This document shows positions 1 through 8,729 of a DNA stretch of 8,729 bases, one piece after another. Position numbers and translations under genes: made by a program. Where the stretch lies: the NCBI GenBank assembly GCA_031273145.1, contig JAISSL010000217.1:1-8729 (forward strand), in the 5' to 3' direction. The notes beneath the pieces are model-generated. The model saw only the letters and a program-made list of their open reading frames with translations. It did no database searches and was not told the origin of the DNA. This DNA comes from Zoogloeaceae bacterium. Its GTDB lineage: Bacteria > Pseudomonadota > Gammaproteobacteria > Burkholderiales > Rhodocyclaceae. Numbering within the stretch: position 1 is the first letter of the stretch; the number at the start of each line of letters is the position of its first letter.

Positions 1-18
1 CAAAAGCAAAACCCGTGT

Positions 19-1485
19 TCAGTACGGCAGGACGCTCGTTCCCAGCAAAAATTCATCTACCGCCCGCGCGCACTGGCGGCCTTCGCGGATTGCCCAGACG
101 ACCAAAGACTGCCCCCGGCGCATGTCGCCCGCCGCAAACACCTTGGGAACATTGGTGCAATAACCGCCTTCCGCCTCAACGCCCGCTTTGGCATTGCCCC
201 GCGCATCCTTCGCCACACCAAAGGCATCCAGCACGCTCGCCACCGGATTTGTAAAACCCATCGCCAGAAAAACCCGCTCGGCAGGAAAAATGGCTTCGGA
301 ACCGGGAATTTCGCTCATGCGCCCCTCCCGCCATTCCAGGCGCGCGGTTTTCACGCCAGTCAATTTGCCGGCGCTACCGATGAACTCTTTGGTGGCAATC
401 GCGTACTCGCGCTCTGTCTCGCCTTCCATGTGGGAAGAGGAAGTCCGCAGCTTCTCCGGCCAGTACGGCCAGGTGAGCGCCTTGTTTTCCTCTTCGGGCG
501 GGCGCGGCATCAGTTCCAGTTGCGTCACGCTCTTTGCGCCATGCCGATGGCTGGTTCCCACGCAATCCGCGCCGGTATCACCGCCGCCAATGACGATGAC
601 GTTGCAGTCCGCTACCGTTACCGGGTTCTCGCCATCGCCCGCCACCGCGCGGTTCTGCGGGATGAGGAATTCAAGCGCAAAGTAGACGCCTTCCAGTTCC
701 CGTCCGGGAATGGACAAATCACGCGGGACTTCGGAGCCTCCAGCCAGCACGACGGCATCGAATTCGGCAAGGATGGCTGCTGCGGCAAGCGTTTCCTTCG
801 CGTTGCTGGCGATACCTTGCGGCAGGGCATCCGCGCCCACGAGCACGCCAGTGCGAAATTGCACGCCTTCCGCTTCCAGTTGCCGAACGCGCCGGTCAAT
901 AACGCGCTTATCCAGCTTGAAATCGGGAATGCCATAACGCAGCAGGCCGCCTGCGCGGTCGTTCTTCTCGAACACCGTAACCAAATGACCGGCGCGCGCC
1001 AGTTGTTGCGCCGCCGCCAGCCCCGCCGGACCGCTGCCAATCACCGCCACTTTTTTGCCCGTTTTGGCAGCCGCAGGCCGGGGCTGCACCCAGCCTTCAT
1101 CCCAGGCTTTTTCGATGATGGCGTGTTCAATGGAGCGAATGCCCACGGGTTCGGCGTTATAGCCCAGAGTACAGGCCGCCTCACAGGGCGCGGGGCAGAC
1201 GCGGCTGGTGAATTCGGGAAAATTGTTGGTGGAATGCAGCACGGCGGCAGCCTGTTGCCAATTATCACCATGCGCGAGGTGGTTCCAGTCGGGAATGACG
1301 TTATTGACCGGGCAGGCGCTGTTGCAGAACGGAATGCCGCAATCCATGCAGCGCGCGCCCTGTATCCGCGCCTTGTCGTCCGGGAGACGCAACGCAAATT
1401 CCCGGTAATGGCGGATGCGCTCGGCGACCGGCAGGTATTCCTGGGTCTGGCGCGGGTATTCGAGAAATCCGGTGGGCTTGCCCAT
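19..1485 (-). CDS. gltD: Glutamate synthase [NADPH] small (beta) subunit
   Basis: This 488-aa protein is the electron-input subunit of GOGAT. It takes hydride from NADPH on FAD and passes electrons through Fe-S clusters to the FMN of GltB in the cytoplasm. Visible motifs: an N-terminal Fe-S domain with cysteines 46, 49, 54, 58 ([14 protein letters not shown]) and 97, 101, 105 (CPAPCEAAC); an FAD Rossmann motif GSGPAG at 150-155; a second, NADPH-binding Rossmann motif GGGDTG at 300-305; and the C-terminal FAD signature [20 protein letters not shown] at 451-470. Length is normal for the family. The ATG at 1485 was chosen because the family begins MGKPTGF and GGAGG (1496-1500) lies 11 bases upstream; the frame is open to 1584, but that part is antisense-free gltB coding sequence in another frame. 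It starts 2 bases after the gltB stop, so translational coupling is likely. No Fe-S or nucleotide-binding residue appears to be missing. Confidence 0.97.
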   Translation of the reverse strand: MGKPTGFLEYPRQTQEYLPVAERIRHYREFALRLPDDKARIQGARCMDCGIPFCNSACPVNNVIPDWNHLAHGDNWQQAAAVLHSTNNFPEFTSRVCPAPCEAACTLGYNAEPVGIRSIEHAIIEKAWDEGWVQPRPAAAKTGKKVAVIGSGPAGLAAAQQLARAGHLVTVFEKNDRAGGLLRYGIPDFKLDKRVIDRRVRQLEAEGVQFRTGVLVGADALPQGIASNAKETLAAAAILAEFDAVVLAGGSEVPRDLSIPGRELEGVYFALEFLIPQNRAVAGDGENPVTVADCNVIVIGGGDTGADCVGTSHRHGAKSVTQLELMPRPPEEENKALTWPYWPEKLRTSSSHMEGETEREYAIATKEFIGSAGKLTGVKTARLEWREGRMSEIPGSEAIFPAERVFLAMGFTNPVASVLDAFGVAKDARGNAKAGVEAEGGYCTNVPKVFAAGDMRRGQSLVVWAIREGRQCARAVDEFLLGTSVLPY

Positions 1486-1487
1486 GT

Positions 1488-6152
<4,665 letters not shown>

Positions 6153-6187
6153 CGTTGCATCCTCGAAACGACATGGTGACAGGTGGC

Positions 6188-6295
6188 TATCCAGGCGTGC
6201 CGCGTGTGCACAAAAAACTGGGCGCACGGTAAGCCCTGGTCATGCAGACCGGCAGAGCCGCCCCGCTCAAACAGGGCAGAAAGCCCGCCTGGATA
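6188..6295 (-). promoter_or_regulatory. Structured 5' leader of gltB closed by a 10-bp stem
   Basis: TATCCAGGCG at 6188-6197 and CGCCTGGATA at 6286-6295 are perfect inverted complements separated by 88 bases. In the gltB transcript they would form a 10-bp closing helix that starts about 3 nt after the predicted transcription start. Smaller helices can be drawn inside: CGGC-UCU-GCCG, then overlapping it GGUC-UGCAU-GACC, and a CCGUG/CGCGG pairing around a U-rich loop. The stem ends about 35 nt before the gltB start codon, so the gltB ribosome binding site lies outside it. The architecture resembles a cis-regulatory RNA with a P1 stem, but I recognise no known riboswitch class. It could also be a chance pairing or an interspersed repeat. 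Confidence 0.35.
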
Positions 6296-6304
6296 AAGAC
6301 GCTT

Positions 6305-6333
6305 AATATACCTGCATTGCCGCTGGCTTTCAA
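6305..6333 (-). promoter_or_regulatory. Putative sigma70 promoter of gltBD
   Basis: Read on the minus strand, TTGAAA (6333-6328) and TATATT (6310-6305) are separated by exactly 17 bases. Each hexamer matches the sigma70 consensus at 5 of 6 positions. The transcription start would fall near 6298, giving a gltB leader of about 145 nt. A second -35-like hexamer, TTGACG, lies at 6355-6350 but has no good partner. The call rests on hexamer match and spacing only. Confidence 0.55.
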
Positions 6334-6348
6334 GAATTTTTTTGCACT

Positions 6349-6365
6349 GCGTCAATTTATGACGC
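6349..6365. promoter_or_regulatory. Palindrome upstream of the gltB promoter (candidate operator)
   Basis: GCGTCA-ATTTA-TGACGC is a perfect 6-bp inverted repeat with a 5-base spacer. Its centre (6357) lies about 59 bases upstream of the predicted gltB transcription start and 15 bases beyond the -35 hexamer, a usual place for a dimeric activator. It is about 280 bases from the carbonic anhydrase start. I cannot assign it to a regulator; gltBD operons in other bacteria are controlled by Lrp, LysR-type or nitrogen regulators, but this is not a clear match to any of those sites. Confidence 0.3.
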
Positions 6366-6491
6366 TAAGCTATCAGGCGCATGATGTGGGAGCGCTTTGC
6401 CGCATACAGGAAGGGTTGCGGCGATGTCAGGCCGGTTTGGTCATGACCGGGAAGTCATGGCGTTCAAAAATATCTATGCAAACACGTTACG

Positions 6492-6514
6492 AATCCTGTA
6501 TAAGGGACAGGATT
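6492..6514. repeat. 8-bp inverted repeat upstream of the carbonic anhydrase gene
   Basis: AATCCTGT (6492-6499) and ACAGGATT (6507-6514) are perfect inverted complements around a 7-base centre. The centre includes a TATAAG hexamer (6499-6504), so the palindrome could be an operator over a weak -10 element about 135 bases before the carbonic anhydrase start codon. No good -35 is present at 16-18 bases. It could also fold as a small hairpin in RNA. Part of it resembles the end sequence of Tn5/IS50-type elements, with no transposase nearby. Confidence 0.25.
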
Positions 6515-6637
6515 TTGCGGTCAGGACGATTGCCAAAATCGCTTCTGTCAGGTTGGGGTTCGCAAGCCTCCCCTGATCTACGCGCCGACCGGAATCCTTC
6601 CGCGCGGCGCATGATAATTCAACGAGGAGAGTTTTTC

Positions 6638-7402
6638 ATGAACAAATCATTGATTTTTGCCGTCCTTGGCGCGTTTGCGTTTACAAATGCCTTAGCTGAA
6701 GAACAACATGCGGGAAAAGAAGCGGGCAGTCCGCATTGGAGCTATGAAGGACAAACGGGACCCACGCATTGGGGGGCGTTGCAGACGGAATTTTCGGCCT
6801 GCGGCATCGGCAGGGAACAATCGCCGATTGACATCCGCGATGTCAAGAAACAGAAACCGTTGCCCGCAATCGGTTTTGGCTATACGAGCAGCGCAGCCGA
6901 GATTGTGAATAACGGGCATACCGTTCAGGTCAATTTGCTGTCTGGCGGCACGGTGAAACTGGCTTCCGGCGATTATCAACTGAAGCAGTTCCATTTCCAT
7001 TCCCCAAGCGAGGAAAAGATAAACGGCAAGGATTATCCCCTGGTCGCGCACTTCGTGCACAGTACGGATGACGGAAAACTGGCTGTCGTTGCCGTGCTTT
7101 TCGTAGAGGGCAAGGATAACCCCGCGCTGGACAAGATTTTCGACGCAATGCCTGCCAAGGCGGGTGAAAAAGCCAATCTTGCTGCGGATTTCAATCCAGC
7201 CGATTTGCTGCCGGGCAACAAGGCTTATTATTCCTTCATTGGCTCCCTGACAACCCCGCCATGTAGCGAAGGCGTGCAATGGCAGGTGCTGAAATCATCT
7301 GTCGAGCTTTCCGCCAGACAGCTCAAGAAGTTCAGAGAGCTTTACTGGAATAATGCGCGTCCGGTACAGCCCTTGAATGGCCGTGAAATCAGGGAAGGGT
7401 AA
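6638..7402 (+). CDS. Periplasmic alpha-carbonic anhydrase
   Basis: This 254-aa zinc enzyme interconverts CO2 and bicarbonate. A Sec signal peptide spans residues 1-20 (Lys3, hydrophobic core, ALA before Glu21), so it is exported to the periplasm. The three zinc ligands are His119 and His121 (QFHFH) and His138 (AHFVH). His94 in NNGH matches the proton-shuttle His64 of human CA II, Glu125 matches gatekeeper Glu106, and Thr205 in SLTTPPC matches Thr199. Cys55 and Cys209 are placed for the disulfide usual in bacterial members. The second-shell Glu (human Glu117), normally two residues before the third zinc His, is Val136 here. The ATG at 6638 is chosen for the signal peptide and for GAGGAG (6624-6629) at good spacing; the frame is open upstream to 6242 but that extension is not protein-like. 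It is divergent from gltBD and followed by a hairpin at 7442-7471. Confidence 0.95.
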   Translation: MNKSLIFAVLGAFAFTNALAEEQHAGKEAGSPHWSYEGQTGPTHWGALQTEFSACGIGREQSPIDIRDVKKQKPLPAIGFGYTSSAAEIVNNGHTVQVNLLSGGTVKLASGDYQLKQFHFHSPSEEKINGKDYPLVAHFVHSTDDGKLAVVAVLFVEGKDNPALDKIFDAMPAKAGEKANLAADFNPADLLPGNKAYYSFIGSLTTPPCSEGVQWQVLKSSVELSARQLKKFRELYWNNARPVQPLNGREIREG

Positions 7403-7441
7403 GATACCGACTCTGCCTGGAATGCGCTCATTCTTCGCCCC

Positions 7442-7471
7442 TTCCCTTCTCCCGTTTGCGGGAGAAGGGAA
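7442..7471. repeat. 13-bp perfect hairpin, interspersed-palindrome type
   Basis: TTCCCTTCTCCCG (7442-7454) and CGGGAGAAGGGAA (7459-7471) pair perfectly over 13 bp around a TTTG loop, 40 bases after the carbonic anhydrase stop. No T-run follows on either strand, so it is not a typical intrinsic terminator, though it could stabilise or end the mRNA. Palindromes built on CCCTTCTCCC or CCCTCTCCC are common as intergenic REP-like repeats in proteobacteria, and I favour that reading; copy number elsewhere in the genome cannot be seen here. Confidence 0.7.
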
Positions 7472-7489
7472 CCGGCAAGGTTGTTGACC

Positions 7490-7505
7490 GGAAAACGCCA
7501 TGAAA
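7490..7505 (+). repeat. 16-bp direct repeat, left copy
   Basis: GGAAAACGCCATGAAA is identical to the copy at 7906-7921, 416 bases downstream. It contains a GGA ribosome-binding element and an ATG AAA start. In this left copy the ATG (7500) opens only a 50-codon frame that overlaps other starts and looks non-coding, so this copy appears to be a start region without its gene. Confidence 0.8.
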
Positions 7506-7521
7506 ACGGAGATTTTTATCC

Positions 7522-7599
7522 ATGAACAAACTTTTTTCTACTCTGCTGCGTTTTGTGTTGGCTCTTTGTGTAAGGATGTACAAAAATGGAAGGATATGA
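7522..7599 (+). pseudogene. Signal-peptide-like 25-codon ORF, probable gene remnant
   Basis: An ATG at 7522 preceded by GGAGA (7508-7512) at 9-base spacing opens a frame whose first 17 residues, MNKLFSTLLRFVLALCV, look like the start of an exported protein or lipoprotein: a Lys, a hydrophobic run, then Cys. The Cys is preceded by LAL, which is a poor lipobox. The frame then turns basic and stops at 7597-7599, overlapping the start of the next gene by 14 bases. I infer the broken 5' end of a lost exported-protein gene. It could instead be a short leader peptide, or chance. Confidence 0.25.
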
Positions 7600-7906
7600 C
7601 CTTACTATCAGAATTGCCGGAAATACGGCGACTCCCTCATTGGCAGCGATAAGAGCAAAAGGATACTCTGTTCATTCCTCGGCTACGGCAATAAATGGGG
7701 ATATTGGTCATTGTATTTATCAATACGATGCAACCCAAAATGGCCGTTTTTTTAGCGCAACAACCCCGGAGGAGCTTCTTGGACTGATCGCGATGTGGGA
7801 AGTCCGGGGGGATGATTGGCACGCAAAGGCCGAGGATTCTGCTTTTGAAGAAGAACTGGATCGTAAGATGATTGTTTACGATCAAGACGGGAACATAATG
7901 ATGTAG
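7586..7906 (+). CDS. Unrecognised soluble 106-aa protein
   Basis: I do not recognise this protein with confidence. It has no signal peptide or membrane segment and is acidic in its C-terminal third (EDSAFEEELD at 83-92). The most family-like stretch is FFSATTPEELLGLIAMWEVR (55-74), followed by GDDW (75-78), whose Trp- and Gly-rich pattern looks conserved. The N-terminal part alternates beta-like segments (YDLTIRI, KGYSVHSSA, IGHCIYQYD), which suggests a small alpha/beta fold. The ATG at 7586 has a weak TAAGGA element (7571-7576) about 9 bases upstream. Codon and base use are less GC-rich than gltBD. The next gene begins 9 bases after its stop, so the two are probably co-transcribed. Small acidic proteins of this size next to a membrane-anchored partner are often immunity or accessory proteins, but nothing in this sequence proves that. 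Confidence 0.75.
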   Translation: MEGYDLTIRIAGNTATPSLAAIRAKGYSVHSSATAINGDIGHCIYQYDATQNGRFFSATTPEELLGLIAMWEVRGDDWHAKAEDSAFEEELDRKMIVYDQDGNIMM

Positions 7907-7921
7907 GAAAACGCCATGAAA
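7906..7921 (+). repeat. 16-bp direct repeat, right copy
   Basis: Identical to 7490-7505 (GGAAAACGCCATGAAA). Here it forms the ribosome-binding site, ATG and second codon of the 159-aa gene and begins on the last base of the 106-aa gene's stop codon. The pair therefore brackets the 106-aa gene almost exactly. Confidence 0.8.
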
Positions 7922-8395
7922 GCAAGTACCTTGAAGCGCGTTTTGGTAATACTGTCCATCGTGGCAGGGATTGTGCTCGCCTTGCATGTGCTATTCTATT
8001 TTTGGATACAATCCCTTTCATACCATTGGGATGAAAGCGGTTTTGTTGGGAAAAAATTGGATACGATTGAGCCATTTTTGGATGGGGAAAAAATTGATTT
8101 CTGCGTAAAGGGATTTATCGAGCATGTGGTTAAAAAACATGATCTGATATATGCCATAGAATTAGGAGGGTACGATTGTTATGATGACCCTAAAATTATC
8201 AAGCGCGTATCAAACAAAATCATGTTCCAGCCAGATTATCTCGGTGAAATTAGATTTTTTTCAAAAAAAAGATTCTCAGGACATGGTAGGGATGGTGAAG
8301 AAATCATGATGCGAATTCTGTGGTGTCGGCTAGAAATTTTCACCCCTGTAGGAGCATCATTCAAGGAGCAGGAATGGAAAAAGTATTGCTGGTAA
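7916..8395 (+). CDS. Unrecognised 159-aa membrane-anchored protein
   Basis: I do not recognise a family. Residues 8-31 form one strong hydrophobic helix (RVLVILSIVAGIVLALHVLF and on), preceded by Lys2 and Lys7, which fits an uncleaved anchor with the remaining 125 residues outside the cytoplasm. That part has four cysteines (63, 88, 137, 158), which could form disulfides, and several Lys/Phe/Tyr-rich segments. The ATG at 7916 has an AGGA element 7 bases upstream. The gene is AT-rich: lines 8041-8220 count about 35% GC against about 57% in a sampled gltB line, which points to recent transfer. A run of seven T and a run of eight A around 8252-8271 are spots where a frameshift or read error could occur, but the frame stays protein-like on both sides. 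It follows the 106-aa gene by 9 bases and converges on the transporter gene 31 bases away, with no clear terminator between. Confidence 0.75.
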   Translation: MKASTLKRVLVILSIVAGIVLALHVLFYFWIQSLSYHWDESGFVGKKLDTIEPFLDGEKIDFCVKGFIEHVVKKHDLIYAIELGGYDCYDDPKIIKRVSNKIMFQPDYLGEIRFFSKKRFSGHGRDGEEIMMRILWCRLEIFTPVGASFKEQEWKKYCW

Positions 8396-8426
8396 ACTGG
8401 ATCAAAGGCAATCCATGCGCCATAAA

Positions 8427-8729
8427 TCAGGCAATGAGCAGCGCCGCTACGCCGAGCGCGGCAAAAAGAAGCGCCGCCAGGGTGCGAAACAGTTTTACAG
8501 GTAATTTCTCGCCCAGATGCTCGCCCACGAATACCGCCGGCACGTCTGCAATGAGCATCCCCAAAGTCGTACCCGCTACCACCAGCAACGGCGCGTTGTA
8601 TTGCGCCACAAGCGCCACCGTGGCAATCTGCGTTTTATCGCCCATTTCGGCCAGAAAGAAACTGACGAAAGTCGTCATGAACACGCCCTGACGGGTTATC
8701 GCGCCCGTCTCTTTTCCGTCGAGACGATC
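8427..8729 (-). CDS. TMEM165/GDT1-family (UPF0016) cation transporter, C-terminal part
   Basis: The visible 100 codons run open to the right edge, so the 5' half of the gene lies outside the window. Members are usually about 190 aa and contain two copies of the signature E-x-G-D-K-T/S, one per half. The copy seen here is EMGDKTQIA within FFLAEMGDKTQIATVALVA, followed by two further hydrophobic segments (LLVVAGTTLGMLIADVPAVF and LFRTLAALLFAALGVAALLI), matching the second half. The family moves Mn2+ or Ca2+ across the inner membrane, probably in exchange for protons, and bacterial members are linked to manganese export. A GTG at 8684 and an ATG at 8678 could be read as starts of a half-length protein, but the upstream codons (DRLDGKETGAITRQG) look like the polar linker between the two halves, so a partial full-length gene is preferred. 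Confidence 0.88.
   Translation of the reverse strand, partial: DRLDGKETGAITRQGVFMTTFVSFFLAEMGDKTQIATVALVAQYNAPLLVVAGTTLGMLIADVPAVFVGEHLGEKLPVKLFRTLAALLFAALGVAALLIA

Larger units (their letters stand above)
6153..6637. other. Divergent intergenic region between gltB and the carbonic anhydrase gene
   Basis: These 485 bases contain no convincing gene. An open frame runs through most of it in phase with the carbonic anhydrase gene, but its translation is basic and Arg/Ser/Gln-rich with no recognisable fold, and it precedes a clear signal peptide. On the gltB side there is a promoter (6305-6333) and a structured leader (6188-6295). Further out are two short palindromes (6349-6365 and 6492-6514). 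I found no convincing -35/-10 pair for the carbonic anhydrase gene. A TATAAG at 6499-6504 and a GATAAT at 6613-6618 are the only -10-like hexamers noted, and both lack a good -35. No tRNA or other known RNA was recognised. Confidence 0.7.

Noticed and set aside
6153..6227. N-terminal extension of GltB to a GTG at 6227
   Set aside because: It would lengthen the propeptide to 43 residues with no homology-like features, while the ATG at 6152 has a properly spaced GAGG.
6187..6243. An 18-codon upstream ORF in the gltB leader (minus strand, ATG at 6243)
   Set aside because: It has no Shine-Dalgarno element and its codons show no enrichment for glutamine or glutamate that would suggest an attenuator peptide.
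6493..6511. Sequencing-adapter (Nextera mosaic end) contamination or a chimeric join
   Set aside because: The match to the 19-base mosaic end is only 14 of 19 with an internal mismatch, and the flanking sequence is continuous in composition, so a genuine genomic palindrome is more likely.
6242..6637. A 132-codon extension upstream of the carbonic anhydrase start, in the same frame
   Set aside because: A Sec signal peptide with its own strong ribosome binding site begins at 6638; the upstream translation is basic, low in structure and overlaps the gltB promoter and leader.
7442..7475. An intrinsic terminator for the carbonic anhydrase gene
   Set aside because: The stem is strong but no T-run follows it on either strand, so it is recorded as a palindromic repeat instead.
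7500..7652. A 50-codon frame starting in the left copy of the 16-bp repeat
   Set aside because: It overlaps two better starts in other frames, and its translation shows no domain or signal.
7637..7987. A 116-codon open frame on the minus strand
   Set aside because: It runs antisense across the junction of the two small plus-strand genes, which have proper ribosome binding sites.

Overview
The window looks like a piece of a proteobacterial chromosome, most likely a betaproteobacterium. The basis is the style of the GltB/GltD proteins, Shine-Dalgarno-led genes, moderate-to-high GC (about 57% in a sampled line of gltB), and a periplasmic alpha-carbonic anhydrase of the type common in Gram-negative bacteria. 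The taxonomic call is an inference from protein style, not from a database search.

Layout. Positions 19-6152 (minus strand) hold the gltB-gltD operon, encoding the large and small subunits of NADPH-dependent glutamate synthase (GOGAT). The two genes are separated by 2 bases. Positions 6153-6637 form a 485-base divergent intergenic region. It carries a good sigma70-type promoter for gltB, a leader closed by a 10-bp long-range stem, and two short palindromes. Positions 6638-7402 (plus strand) encode a secreted alpha-carbonic anhydrase with a complete zinc site but a Val at the place of the usual second-shell Glu. Positions 7403-7585 hold a 13-bp perfect hairpin of the interspersed-palindrome kind and a short signal-peptide-like ORF. 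Positions 7586-8395 (plus strand) hold two small unrecognised genes: a soluble 106-aa protein and a 159-aa membrane-anchored protein. The second is strikingly AT-rich (about 35% GC in sampled lines), and a 16-bp direct repeat brackets the first. Positions 8427-8729 (minus strand) are the C-terminal half of a TMEM165/GDT1-family (UPF0016) cation transporter that runs off the right edge.

How the genes fit together. GltB releases ammonia from glutamine and uses it to convert 2-oxoglutarate to glutamate. GltD supplies the NADPH electrons. The carbonic anhydrase interconverts CO2 and bicarbonate in the periplasm; it is divergently transcribed and has no obvious direct link to GOGAT. The low-GC pair between carbonic anhydrase and the transporter is the accessory part of the window and the best place to look for something undescribed. 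The gltB leader is the best candidate for an undescribed regulatory RNA.
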